This document shows positions 19,091 to 27,611 of a DNA stretch of 64,000 nucleotides, piece after piece. How positions within the stretch are numbered: the first letter of the stretch is position 1; each line of letters opens with the position of its first letter. A program made the translations under genes and the position numbers. The stretch lies in assembly GCA_965198565.1 (NCBI GenBank), contig OZ240665.1:2976001-3040000 (forward strand). Direction: 5' to 3'. This stretch comes from LMUY01 sp965198565. Lineage in GTDB: Bacteria; Pseudomonadota; Alphaproteobacteria; Acetobacterales; Acetobacteraceae. The notes under the pieces are model-generated. The model was not told the origin of the DNA. It ran no database searches and saw nothing but the letters and a program-made list of their open reading frames with translations.

Positions 19091-19714
19091 TCAGGTGAGC
19101 GGGGCGGAGCAGTGCGCGCGGTAGGCCGGGCGGGCGAGCAGGCGGTCGTACCAGGCACGCAAGGCGGGCAGCTCCGGCTTGGCCGCGTCGAAGGCGAACC
19201 AACGATGCACGTGCACACCGGCCGGGATGTCGGCCAGGGTGAACTCCGGCCCGGCGACGTGGTCGTGGCGCTGCAACTGGGCGTCCAGCAAGGCCCAGGC
19301 CTGCCCGGAGGCGGCCAGGCCGGCCTCGATGGCGGCGGTGTTGCGCTGCTCCGGCGCGGTGCGGATCAGGCCCTGGAACACCGGCGTCATGGCCGGGCCG
19401 AGCGTGGTTTGCAGCCAGTCCATCCAGCGGTCGATATTGGCCCGGGCGCGCAGGTCGGCGGGCCAGAGTGCCGTGCCGTCGGCGTGCCCGGCGGCGAGGT
19501 AGCGCAGGATGGCGTGGCTCTCCCACAGGATGAAGCCGTCCTCGTCCAGGGTGGGAACCAGGCTGTTCGGGTTCATGGCGAGGTAGTCCGCGTCCTTGGT
19601 GCGGCCGAACGGCCCCCCGGCGTCGATCCGCTGGTAAGGCAGGCCCAGCTCCTCGAGCAGCCAGACCACCTTCATGACGTTGGACGAATTCGCCCGGCCC
19701 CAGAGCTTGCGCAT
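19091..19714 (-). CDS. glutathione S-transferase family protein
   Basis: 207 residues with an N-terminal thioredoxin-like domain (MRKLWGRANSSNVMKVVWLLEELGLPYQRID) and the glutathione-binding cis-Pro/ES motif (LVPTLDEDGFILWESHAILRYLA). The C-terminal all-helical domain carries FTLADIPAGV, the N-capping box of GSTs. A Ser in ANSSN replaces the catalytic Tyr/Cys. I chose the ATG at 19714 (AAGG upstream), divergent from dsbB with 74 nt between. The substrate is unknown. Confidence 0.88.
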   Translation of the reverse strand: MRKLWGRANSSNVMKVVWLLEELGLPYQRIDAGGPFGRTKDADYLAMNPNSLVPTLDEDGFILWESHAILRYLAAGHADGTALWPADLRARANIDRWMDWLQTTLGPAMTPVFQGLIRTAPEQRNTAAIEAGLAASGQAWALLDAQLQRHDHVAGPEFTLADIPAGVHVHRWFAFDAAKPELPALRAWYDRLLARPAYRAHCSAPLT

Positions 19715-19788
19715 GGTTCGACCTTTCGCTTGCAGCGGCGAGGGTAGGGGGTTTGCACCTGGCGCGGAAGCGGGGGAGAACGGCGGCC

Positions 19789-20292
19789 ATGACCAAGACC
19801 CGCGCGCTTGCCGCATTGTCCGTGCTTGTCGCGGGGGCTGCGTTGTTGACGGCGATCGGGGCAGAGCGCGTGCTGGGCCTGGTGCCCTGTGCGCTGTGCC
19901 TGGTGGAACGCTGGCCGTATCGGGTGGCGCTGGTGTTTGCGGTGGTGGCCCTGGTGCCGCTACGGCGCCCGTCGCTGCGGCCGGTGCTGTGGGGCGTGGT
20001 GCTGTGCATGGCGTTTTCCGTGGCGGCGGCGGGGGTGCATGTGGGCGTGGAGCAGGGCTGGTGGCCGAGCCCGCTGCCGGAATGCGCCGCCCCCACGCTC
20101 GGCACTGGCAGCATCGCCGAGCGGCTGGCGCACATGCCGGCCCGCCCGGCCAAGCCCTGCGACGACCCGACCTACCTGGTGCCCGGCGTGAAGCTGTCGA
20201 TGGCGGCGATGAACGGGCTGCTGGCCCTGGTGTTCGGCGCATTCCTTGCCATGTCGCTGGCACGCAAGCCCGCAGCCCGGAGCCCCCGATGA
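19789..20292 (+). CDS. dsbB: disulfide bond formation protein B family
   Basis: 167 residues with four hydrophobic helices. The quinone-proximal CXXC is PCALC (C34, C37); a second periplasmic cysteine pair sits at PECAAP and KPCDDP. This is the DsbB set needed to pass electrons from DsbA to ubiquinone. I chose the ATG at 19789 with GGGGGAGAA upstream. It overlaps coq7 by ATGA, so the quinone-reducing thiol oxidase is co-translated with a quinone-synthesis enzyme. Confidence 0.88.
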   Translation: MTKTRALAALSVLVAGAALLTAIGAERVLGLVPCALCLVERWPYRVALVFAVVALVPLRRPSLRPVLWGVVLCMAFSVAAAGVHVGVEQGWWPSPLPECAAPTLGTGSIAERLAHMPARPAKPCDDPTYLVPGVKLSMAAMNGLLALVFGAFLAMSLARKPAARSPR

Positions 20293-20825
20293 GCAGCCTT
20301 CCCGGTGACCTTCCCCAGTCCGACCGCCTCGCCCGCATGATCCGGGTGGACCATGCCGGCGAATATGGCGCGGCGCGGATCTACCAGGGCCAATTGGCCG
20401 TGCTGGGCCGTGGCCGGCATGGCGACACGCTGCGCCACATGCTGGAGCAGGAGGAGCACCACCGCGAGACCTTCGCCGGCATCGTGGCCGACCGCCGGGT
20501 GCGCCCGACCGCGCTGCTGCCGCTGTGGCATGTGGCGGGCTATGCCCTGGGCGCGGTGACGGCGCTGATCGGCGAGCGCGGCGCGATGGCCTGCACGGTG
20601 GCGGTGGAGGAGGCGATCGACGAGCACTACGCGCAACAGGCGTCGAGCCTCGAGGAGGATGAGTCCGGGCTGCGCACGACGATCGAGACGTTCCGGGCGG
20701 AGGAGCTGGAGCACCGCGACATCGGGCTGGCCAACGAGGCGGAACTGGCGCCGGCGTATCGGGCGATGAGCGCGGTGATCAAGCTGGGGTGCAAGGTGGC
20801 GATCGCGGTGAGCGAGCGGGTGTAG
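20289..20825 (+). CDS. coq7: demethoxyubiquinone hydroxylase, COQ7 family
   Basis: 178 residues, peripheral membrane di-iron monooxygenase of ubiquinone biosynthesis. All ligands of the COQ7 di-iron site are visible: E25 (HAGEYGA), E55xxH58 (EQEEHH), then AVEEAIDEH and RAEELEHRD. The length matches bacterial COQ7. It overlaps dsbB by ATGA. A terminator-like repeat follows the stop codon. Confidence 0.93.
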   Translation: MSSLPGDLPQSDRLARMIRVDHAGEYGAARIYQGQLAVLGRGRHGDTLRHMLEQEEHHRETFAGIVADRRVRPTALLPLWHVAGYALGAVTALIGERGAMACTVAVEEAIDEHYAQQASSLEEDESGLRTTIETFRAEELEHRDIGLANEAELAPAYRAMSAVIKLGCKVAIAVSERV

Positions 20826-20829
20826 CTCT

Positions 20830-20928
20830 TTCTCTCCCTCTCCCTCCGGGAGAGGATCGGGGTTAGGGGCCACGCACGCTCGTTCTTGGGGGCCACCCCT
20901 CACCCAACCCTCTCCCAGAGGGAGAGGG
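20830..20928. repeat. REPIN-like inverted pair, copy d
   Basis: Left arm CCCTCTCCCTCCGGGAGAGG, right arm CCCTCTCCCAGAGGGAGAGG, with GGGTTAGGGG / CCCCTCACCC inner tails; between the convergent coq7 and Hint-protein genes. Confidence 0.9.
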
Positions 20929-20934
20929 CTTTTT
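20908..20934 (+). terminator. repeat-derived terminator after coq7
   Basis: The right arm of copy d forms a 9-bp perfect stem with an AGA loop, then C and five T residues on the + strand (20930-20934). This is a good Rho-independent terminator shape for the dsbB-coq7 operon. Confidence 0.65.
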
Positions 20935-20957
20935 GCAGTGGTCAGACCTGCCGTCGC

Positions 20958-23900
20958 CTAAGCTGCCAGCTTCTCGCCTGCGGCCCGCGCAATCCGGCTT
21001 CGGATCGCCTCCAGCTCCGGCCCGTGCTCCACGCGCGGCGCATAGGCCGCCCAGGCAGCTCCGGCCAGCGGATACAGCGCGGTGAACTCGGCCGCGTTGT
21101 GGAACATCCCCCGGCTGTTGTCGTCCAGGAAGCTCTCCGAAGCCGCACCCTCCGCCAGGAGCACATCGTGGCTGTCCAGCTCGATATGGAAGTAGTCCAC
21201 CTGCTCCATCCCGCGCTGCTGGGTGATGCTCGCGCCATTGGTGAGGTGCCGGGCCGGGATCAGCAGCCCATCCAAGAACATCGAGTGCTCGGGCGACACG
21301 AGCAAGTCGCGGCGAGGCAGCTCGCCATCGAGGGACCCGGCGCGAAACCGTATCGGCTGCACCTCTGGATTGGCCGCGAGGAAGCGGCCGCGATAGCTGC
21401 GGCGTCCGATCCACTTGATCGGGCGCTGCTGGCCGGAGGCGCTCACCACGGTATCGCCAATCGCCAGCGCCTCGACGGCGACGTCTCCTCGCACCGTCAG
21501 GATGCGGGTGCCAGCGCAGTAGCAGGCGGGCTGCGCGCTGGTCGGGGTCACATAGGCCTGCTGGCCCGAAAATCCCGGCGCGAGATCGTCGGCGGCGCTG
21601 CCGAACGCAACCGTGCTGCCGTCGCCGGAGATGACCGGCGTGTCGCTGTCGCCGTTGGCCCCGACCAACCCGTCGCCGGACAGCAAGGTCACGGCGCCGG
21701 TCAGCAGATTTTTGACGAACACCTGCTTGTCGCCGTCCGTGCTTCCCGTGAGGTTGGCCGCGTAGCTCGAGAACACGGCGAGGGTGCCGTCGTCGGACAG
21801 CCCGCCTGCCTGGCTGTCCTCGGCCGGCACGCCGTCGGCGGTCGCCGAGACCAGGACGATGGCGCCGGTCTGCAGGTCCTTGCGGTACACTTCTGCCAGG
21901 CCGCCGCTCGTGGCACCGGCGACGAGGTTGTCGGCATAGCTGTCGAACAGCACAAAGCGCCCGTTCGCCGAGACGGCCGCGTCCGTCGAGTCGTCGTCGC
22001 CCGCGACACCTTGCGCGTTGGCCGACACGAGGGTGATCGTCTCGTTCCCGGCGGCGTCGAACGTGGCTGCGTAGATCTCCTGGTGCGTCTGCCCGGCAAC
22101 GGGGACGAGATTGCCGGCGCTGCTTTCGAAGGCCACCACCCGGCCGTCGGCGGACACGTTCCAGGCGTACGAGTCGCTATTGCCCGCCGCCCCTGCCGCG
22201 TCCGAGACCAGCCGGGTCGAGCCGGTCGCCACATTCACCTCGTAGACCTGGTAGCTGCCATTGGCGCCGCTCAGATCGGGGGAGCGGCTGTCGAACACGA
22301 CGAAGCTGCCGCCCTGAGAGATCACGCCGTCTTCGGCGCCAGCCGTGGCAGGCGTGGCGGGAGCGCCCGAGGCGTGGGAAAGCAGGGTCGTCGTGCCGGC
22401 CGCAAGATCGATCAGCTCGACCTGGCCTGCACCGTGCTGCGAACCCGCTTCCACCACCAGCCGCGTGCCATCGCCCGAGAGGCTGGCGTCGTCCGCCGTG
22501 TATAACCCGGCGGATGCCTCGACCGTGGTGCCGGTGACGGAATTGGTGACGTAGACCTGCGCTGTGGCCGGCGCTGCGTCGGCGGGTGCGGAGACCACAA
22601 GATCGTTCTCCTCGCCGCCGGGCCCGACCGTGTAGGCCACGATCGTGCCATCGTCCGAGAGGCTTGGGTTGGAGCTGCGCAACCCGCTCGCGCCCGTGCC
22701 GATGATCGCCTGGCCGAGCGGAGCGACCTTGCGCAGGGTGTCGAAGCTGTACGCCTGCTGCAGCGATGCGGTATCGTTGCCGGCCTGGTCCCGCGTATCG
22801 GCGGAGACAGTGCCGGCACCGCCTGGCGTCGGCAGGCTTGCGGTGAAGCTCACGCCGTCGGCGCCGAGCGTTGCGGTATGCACCAGCCCGTCCGGCCCGG
22901 ACACTGCCACCGACTCGCCGGCCGCCAGCCGGGCGGAGATGGTGCCTGTGACCGTTATGTCCGGCTGGCTCTGTTCCGCCAGCGTGATGTCGTTGTCGCC
23001 CTCGACTACGAGGCTGGTCACGACGGCGGCCGGCGGCGTGAGATCGATGGTGATGTCGACCGGCGCCGATGGCAGGCTGGTGAGCCCGTTCAGGCTGTCC
23101 GTCAGCGTGAGCACGTGGGTGCCCTCGGTCAGGATGGCGCTATTGAAGATGAACACCCCGGTCGAGCGGGTGGTGGTGGTGCCGAGCGCGGCGCCATTGC
23201 TGTCGTAGAGGGTGACGGTGGAGCTGGGCGCGGCGTTGCCCTCGATGAAGGCGTCGTCGTCGTTGCTCGGCGTGGTCGGGAGATAGAAGGTCACGACGGG
23301 TGCGGCCGGCGGCGCCGTCACCTGGTAGCTGCCGGCGAGGCTGGTGGGCGTGCCCTGGGCGCTGCTGACGCTGGCGATGAGCGTCGCCGGGCCGGTGTAG
23401 CCGGAGAGCGTGAACACCGCCTGCCACGTTCCATCTGCGCGCACATTCGCCGTTGCGGCCTCGTCTCCCGCTGCGCCGAGGTCGACCTCGACCGCCTGGC
23501 CGATCGCGTTGGACGTGCCGGTGAGCGTATCGCTGCCGTTCGCACCCTGTATGACGTTGAAGCTGCTGTTGCCCGTCACCCGGGCGACCGTCAGCGTGGG
23601 CGCCGGGTCGCGGTAGACCACGTAGAATTGCGGCGAGGCGGAGGTCGCGCTGCTGCTGCCATACGGGATGTAGGTGACGTTGTACGGATCGACCACCAGC
23701 ACGGCGTCGCCGTCGTTCGAGGCCGCGGCGGCGTATCCCACCATGGTTGGGCTGGTCCCGAACGGCTGCAGCACGGCGGTGTCGCCGTTCGCATCGGTGA
23801 CGGTGGGCAGCGGGTTCTGTCCGCCATCGTTGCCGTTGAAGTCGAAATCGGGAATGGCGCTGAAGCTGACGCCGCCTGCGGTCACCGTGGGATAGCTGAT

Positions 23901-24674
23901 CGCCGCGTAGCCGCCGTTGTCGGTAGGGCCGTACGGGTCTGGCGAGCCGACGGTGCCATGATTGATCGGGGCTTGGGTGGTCTGCAGCAGCGGTACCGGC
24001 CGCCCCGTCTTGGTCAGGTCGACGATCGCGCCGGTTTGCAGATCCTGCTCGTACTGGTCAGCGCCTGACGTCCAGACCACGTCGAGCCCATCGACGGAGA
24101 GCTGCACGGAGGAGTTGGCGTTCAGCAGCGAGACCGTCGTGTCGGTCTGCGCCGCGCCGACCGAGACGACCTCCGTGTCTTCGTGCACGACGTAGGTGTA
24201 AGCCGCGGCCTGCTGGTCCGTGACCGTGCCGCTATCGGACTGGCTCACGAAGATCTCCGTGTTCACGCCTTGATCCTGGAAGATCGCCGGGGTGTAGACA
24301 AAGGTCTGCAGTGCGTAGATGCCGGGTGCCAGGCCCGCGGTCGGCAGCGTGACCGAGAAGCGGTAGAGTTCGTTGCCTAGGCTGTCCTTTGTGTTCAGGT
24401 CGGTCGCCGTCTCGAGTTCCGAGATCGCAGCGAACGGCGTTTCCTCCGGCAGTCCGGTTCCGCTGACTTGGTATTGGTAGAGCACCGCCTCGATTTGTGC
24501 GCCGCTATTGGGCCCGGCGTCGGTCACCCCGGTGACGGTGACACTCGTTTCGTCTGGCGTGATGAGGTCCGTGGCTGAGCCCTGCGCAGTGGCGAGCGGA
24601 CTTATGCGCGTGTAGTACCGGTCGAAGACCGCGCCATCCGGCAGCGGTTCAGGGAGGGCGCCAGGATGACCCAT
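20958..24674 (-). CDS. large beta-propeller/Ig-like protein with C-terminal Hint domain
   Basis: 1238 residues, no classical signal peptide visible. The first half (to about residue 650) is Thr/Ser/Asp/Gly-rich with Ig-like segments (TVTLYDSNGAALGTTT; APVDITIDLTPPA). Residues about 670-1045 hold repeated TolB/PD40-like blades: SDDGTIVAYT, SGDGTRLVVEA, SADGRVVAFES, SANGRFVLFDS, SDDGTLAVFSS, SGDGSTVAFGS. From C1051 a Hint_2 domain follows (CYCAGTRILTV, VEALAIGDTV, IKWIGRRSY, VSPEHSMFLDG). Hint domains can self-cleave or splice through the leading Cys; this protein ends soon after, so cleavage rather than splicing is likelier. Proteins of this type are usually secreted by type I systems, but none is encoded nearby. 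The ATG at 24674 follows AAAGGCAAGACA. Confidence 0.8.
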   Translation of the reverse strand: MGHPGALPEPLPDGAVFDRYYTRISPLATAQGSATDLITPDETSVTVTGVTDAGPNSGAQIEAVLYQYQVSGTGLPEETPFAAISELETATDLNTKDSLGNELYRFSVTLPTAGLAPGIYALQTFVYTPAIFQDQGVNTEIFVSQSDSGTVTDQQAAAYTYVVHEDTEVVSVGAAQTDTTVSLLNANSSVQLSVDGLDVVWTSGADQYEQDLQTGAIVDLTKTGRPVPLLQTTQAPINHGTVGSPDPYGPTDNGGYAAISYPTVTAGGVSFSAIPDFDFNGNDGGQNPLPTVTDANGDTAVLQPFGTSPTMVGYAAAASNDGDAVLVVDPYNVTYIPYGSSSATSASPQFYVVYRDPAPTLTVARVTGNSSFNVIQGANGSDTLTGTSNAIGQAVEVDLGAAGDEAATANVRADGTWQAVFTLSGYTGPATLIASVSSAQGTPTSLAGSYQVTAPPAAPVVTFYLPTTPSNDDDAFIEGNAAPSSTVTLYDSNGAALGTTTTRSTGVFIFNSAILTEGTHVLTLTDSLNGLTSLPSAPVDITIDLTPPAAVVTSLVVEGDNDITLAEQSQPDITVTGTISARLAAGESVAVSGPDGLVHTATLGADGVSFTASLPTPGGAGTVSADTRDQAGNDTASLQQAYSFDTLRKVAPLGQAIIGTGASGLRSSNPSLSDDGTIVAYTVGPGGEENDLVVSAPADAAPATAQVYVTNSVTGTTVEASAGLYTADDASLSGDGTRLVVEAGSQHGAGQVELIDLAAGTTTLLSHASGAPATPATAGAEDGVISQGGSFVVFDSRSPDLSGANGSYQVYEVNVATGSTRLVSDAAGAAGNSDSYAWNVSADGRVVAFESSAGNLVPVAGQTHQEIYAATFDAAGNETITLVSANAQGVAGDDDSTDAAVSANGRFVLFDSYADNLVAGATSGGLAEVYRKDLQTGAIVLVSATADGVPAEDSQAGGLSDDGTLAVFSSYAANLTGSTDGDKQVFVKNLLTGAVTLLSGDGLVGANGDSDTPVISGDGSTVAFGSAADDLAPGFSGQQAYVTPTSAQPACYCAGTRILTVRGDVAVEALAIGDTVVSASGQQRPIKWIGRRSYRGRFLAANPEVQPIRFRAGSLDGELPRRDLLVSPEHSMFLDGLLIPARHLTNGASITQQRGMEQVDYFHIELDSHDVLLAEGAASESFLDDNSRGMFHNAAEFTALYPLAGAAWAAYAPRVEHGPELEAIRSRIARAAGEKLAA

Positions 24675-24967
24675 TGTCTTGCCTTTACGAAGCGTCTTTA
24701 CGAAGCCGGGCCGACCCTAGCGTCGGATTCGTAACGAGTCTCGTGCAAAATCACACCCGGTGGTCCGGAGCATCACGTCCGACGCCGTCTCCCTCTCCCG
24801 TCCTACACGGGAGAGGGTCGGGGTGAGGGCTCTTCGGGCGACCACAGCCAGCAAGTCAGTCCACTGCGCCGACGCATCGCAGTCCTCGCACCCTCACCCC
24901 CCCGCCACGGCTATTCCACGGGCTTGCGCCCGCGGAACCTCGAGCAGGCGGAGGGCGCGGCCAGGAG
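24675..24967. other. intergenic region upstream of the Hint-protein gene
   Basis: About 293 nt with no supported gene. It contains a short direct repeat (TCTTTACGAAGC twice, 24678-24702 region) just before the Hint-protein start, and repeat copy e. A promoter for the Hint-protein gene is expected here but not identified. Confidence 0.45.
24788..24900. repeat. REPIN-family copy e, right arm degraded
   Basis: The left hairpin (CCCTCTCCCGTCCTACACGG with GAGAGGG) and GGGGTGAGGG tail are intact. On the right only the CCCTCACCCC tail remains and the second hairpin is missing, so this is a decayed inverted pair. Confidence 0.8.
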
Positions 24968-25246
24968 CTACGTCCCGCTGCTGATTTCGGCTTCCATCTC
25001 CTGCAGCACACGGTCGAGCGCGGCCAAATCCGCCACCTTGCCATCGACCGCGGCCAGCAGCGTGCGGCGGCAGCGGTCGTGGGACAGGTCCACGTCCACC
25101 GAGCCGCGTGCGCCGGCCAGGCACTCGGCATAAGCGTTGCGCGCTGGCATCGTCTCCGGGCCGAGCGGGTCGAAGATCTCGGCGATGCGGCGGTCCACCC
25201 AGCCGGGCGTGGCGGGCGTCTCCTCAGTGAGCGAGGAGCGCGTCAT
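24968..25246 (-). CDS. small conserved-looking protein after argF, unknown function
   Basis: 92 residues, not recognised. It is mostly helical and soluble: WVDRRIAEIFDPLGPETMPARNAYAECL, then LSHDRCRRTLLAAVDGKVADLAALDRVLQEMEAEISSGT. It lies 25 nt after argF on the same strand. A 29-bp tandem duplication at the junction has moved its start away from the argF stop and inserted a 10-codon ORF between them (next entry), implying that argF-coupled translation was its original arrangement. Coding bias matches neighbours, supporting a real gene. Confidence 0.6.
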   Translation of the reverse strand: MTRSSLTEETPATPGWVDRRIAEIFDPLGPETMPARNAYAECLAGARGSVDVDLSHDRCRRTLLAAVDGKVADLAALDRVLQEMEAEISSGT

Positions 25247-25284
25247 CGCGCGGGGGTCAGCGACGAGCGCGTCATCGCGCCGCG
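25227..25284. repeat. 29-bp tandem duplication at the argF stop
   Basis: Units 25227-25255 and 25256-25284 match at 25 of 29 positions; all four differences are G/C transversions. Each unit contains CGCGATGACGCGCTC on the minus strand, so the ATGA stop/start overlap is present twice. Confidence 0.85.
25243..25275 (-). CDS. 10-codon relay ORF between argF and the small gene
   Basis: It starts at an ATG (25275) that overlaps the argF stop as ATGA, encodes MTRSSLTPAR, and ends in a TGA that overlaps the ATG of the 92-residue gene, again as ATGA. It is the by-product of the 29-bp duplication. If translated, it would let ribosomes reinitiate twice and keep coupling from argF to the downstream gene. 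No independent ribosome-binding site is seen. Confidence 0.4.
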   Translation of the reverse strand: MTRSSLTPAR

Positions 25285-26234
25285 CCGAGCACCCAGGCCA
25301 GCACGCCCTTTTGCGCGTGCAAGCGGTTCTCCGCCTCGTCGAACACCACCGATTGCGGGCCGTCGATCACCTCGGCGGTGACCTCCTCGCCGCGATGGGC
25401 GGGCAGGCAGTGCATGAACAGCGCGTCATCAGCCGCCTGCGCCATCAGGCGGCGGTCCACCTGGTAGGGCTGCAGCAGGTTGTGGCGTTTGCTCGCCGGG
25501 TCGTCGGCCAGGCTCACCCATACGTCGGTCACCACCGCCGCGGCCCCCGCCACGGCCGCCGCCGGGTCGTGCCCCACGGTGATGTCCGCCCCTTGCGCGC
25601 GGGCCCAGGCCACCAGCTCGGCCGGGGGCTGCAGCGCCTCCGGGCAGGCGATGCGCAGCGCGAAGCCGAACCGCGCCGCCGCCTCGATCCAGGAGCAGGC
25701 GACGTTGTTGCCGTCGCCGACCCAGGCCACCACCCGGCCGGCGATCGGGCCGCGATGCTCCTCGAACGTCATCACGTCGGCCATCAACTGGCAGGGGTGG
25801 GACTTGTTGGTCAGCCCGTTGATCACCGGCACGGTGGCGTTGGCGGCCAGCTCCGCCAGCTTGGCGGCGCTGTCGGTGCGCAGCATGATGGCGTCCACGT
25901 AGCGCGAGAGGGTGCGCGCGGTGTCCGCCACGGTCTCGCCGCGCCCGGTCTGCATCTCGGCGGCGCTCAGCACCACCACGTCGCCGCCCAACTGGCGCAT
26001 GGCCAGCTCGAACGAGACACGGGTGCGGGTGGAGGGCTTCTCGAAGATCATCGCCAAGGTGCGCCCCGCCAAGGGTCGGGAGGACGGCACGCCGGCCTGC
26101 TTGAAGCCCCAGGCGACGTCCAACATCTGGCGCAGCACCGAGGGCTCGAAATGGCGGATGTCGAGGAAGTGGCGCGGCGCGCTGGCCTCGGGCAGCGAGC
26201 CGCCGCCGGGAAGCGGCCGCCTGGCTTCGCTCAC
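25272..26234 (-). CDS. argF: ornithine carbamoyltransferase
   Basis: Carbamoyl phosphate plus ornithine to citrulline, arginine biosynthesis, cytosolic trimer. 320 residues with the carbamoyl-phosphate loop EKPSTRTRVSFE, MRTD/HPCQL, VGDGNNVACSW and the ornithine-site motif MHCLPAHRGEEV. The start is a GTG at 26234 that overlaps the argD stop as GTGA; no in-frame ATG lies near the expected N-terminus, so the GTG start and coupling to argD are well supported. Confidence 0.95.
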   Translation of the reverse strand: MSEARRPLPGGGSLPEASAPRHFLDIRHFEPSVLRQMLDVAWGFKQAGVPSSRPLAGRTLAMIFEKPSTRTRVSFELAMRQLGGDVVVLSAAEMQTGRGETVADTARTLSRYVDAIMLRTDSAAKLAELAANATVPVINGLTNKSHPCQLMADVMTFEEHRGPIAGRVVAWVGDGNNVACSWIEAAARFGFALRIACPEALQPPAELVAWARAQGADITVGHDPAAAVAGAAAVVTDVWVSLADDPASKRHNLLQPYQVDRRLMAQAADDALFMHCLPAHRGEEVTAEVIDGPQSVVFDEAENRLHAQKGVLAWVLGAAR

Positions 26235-27445
26235 TTCGCCGCCACCCTGGCAAGCGACGGACGGACGCGGCGGGCACCGCGGCGCATCATGTCCAGGGCG
26301 TCGGCGATGTCGGCGTCGGTCACCACCAGCGGCGGCACCAGGCGCAGCACGTTGTCGCCGGCGGCGACGCTGAGCAGGCCCTCGGCGGTGAAGGCGGCCT
26401 GCACCTCGCCATTCGGCACAACGCATTTCAGCCCCTGCATCAGCCCGGCGCCGCGCACTTCGCTGAACACCTCGGGCTCGTCCTGCACCAGTCGGCCCAG
26501 CGCGTCCCAGAGCATCTGGCCCTTGCGCGCCACATCCTCCAGGAAGCCCGGCGCCAGCATCACGTCCAGCACCGCGTTGGCGGCGGCGCAGGCGAGCGGG
26601 TTGCCGCCGAAGGTGGTGCCGTGGCTGCCGCCGGTGAGGTGCTTGGCGACCGCTTCCTTGGCCAGGATGGCGCCCATCGGGAACCCCCCGGCGATGCCCT
26701 TGGCGCTGGACATCACGTCTGGCTCGATGCCGGCCCATTGATGCGCGAACAGCTTGCCGGTGCGCCCCATGCCGCACTGGACTTCGTCCAGGCCGAGCAG
26801 GATGCCGTATTCGTCGCAGGCGGCGCGCAGCTCCTGCAGGAAGCGCAGCGACGCCGGGCGTACGCCGCCTTCGCCCTGGATCGGCTCCACCAGCACGCCC
26901 GCGGTGTGCGGGCCGATGGCGTCGCGCACCGCGTTCATGTTGCCGAACGGGACGTGGTCGAAGCCTTCCACCACCGGGCCGAAGCCAGCCAGGTATTTGG
27001 CGTTGCCGGTGGCCGAGAGCATCGCCAGGGTGCGGCCGTGGAACGCGCCGTCGAAGCAGATCACCCGCACCCGCTCGTCGCGGCCGGTCTGCGCCATGGC
27101 GCGGCGCATCATCTTGACCATGCCCTCGTTGGCTTCGGCGCCGGAATTGCAGAAGAACACGCTGTCGGCGAACGTTGCCTCCACCAGGCGGGCGGCGAGG
27201 CGCTCGGCGCCGGGCACGCGGTAGAGGTTGGAGACGTGCATGACCCGCGCGGCCTGCTCGGCGATGGCGGCCACCAGATGAGCGTGGTTGTGGCCGAGCG
27301 AGGAGGTGGCGATGCCGGCGCCGAAATCGAGGAATCGTCGTCCGTCGGCCGTATACAGCCAGGCGCCCTCGCCCCGCTCGAAAGCGAGATCGGCACGGTT
27401 GTATGTCGGCATCAAGGCGGCGATCATGGCCGGGTATCCTTTCAT
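26231..27445 (-). CDS. argD: acetylornithine/succinyldiaminopimelate-type aminotransferase
   Basis: PLP-dependent class III aminotransferase of arginine synthesis (acetylornithine to N-acetylglutamate semialdehyde and back). 404 residues. Visible motifs: FCNSGAEANEGMVKM, FHGRT, LLGLDEVQCGMGRTG and the PLP lysine in MSSAKGIAGGFPMGA, then GTTFGGNPLACAAA. I chose the ATG at 27445 because GAGGAG lies 5 nt upstream; an in-frame ATG at 27427 also exists. It heads the argD-argF transcription unit, divergent from recX. Confidence 0.94.
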   Translation of the reverse strand: MKGYPAMIAALMPTYNRADLAFERGEGAWLYTADGRRFLDFGAGIATSSLGHNHAHLVAAIAEQAARVMHVSNLYRVPGAERLAARLVEATFADSVFFCNSGAEANEGMVKMMRRAMAQTGRDERVRVICFDGAFHGRTLAMLSATGNAKYLAGFGPVVEGFDHVPFGNMNAVRDAIGPHTAGVLVEPIQGEGGVRPASLRFLQELRAACDEYGILLGLDEVQCGMGRTGKLFAHQWAGIEPDVMSSAKGIAGGFPMGAILAKEAVAKHLTGGSHGTTFGGNPLACAAANAVLDVMLAPGFLEDVARKGQMLWDALGRLVQDEPEVFSEVRGAGLMQGLKCVVPNGEVQAAFTAEGLLSVAAGDNVLRLVPPLVVTDADIADALDMMRRGARRVRPSLARVAAK

Positions 27446-27611
27446 GGTCTCCTCGCCAGGTTTGCGTCGCGAGAAGAGGGAGGGAGCATGAAACGCCGCC
27501 AGCGCCAAAGTCAAACGCGCACACCGCGCAGGACGTAGGCAAAAACAATGACCTCCCGGAGACTTCCCGGGGCCCTCCCGGGCCGCGCGGCCTTTTGACC
27601 CGGCGTCCGCC

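Noticed and set aside
20886..22505. 539-codon ORF on the + strand
   Set aside because: Antisense to the Hint-domain gene, no recognisable domain, and its first part reads through repeat copy d.
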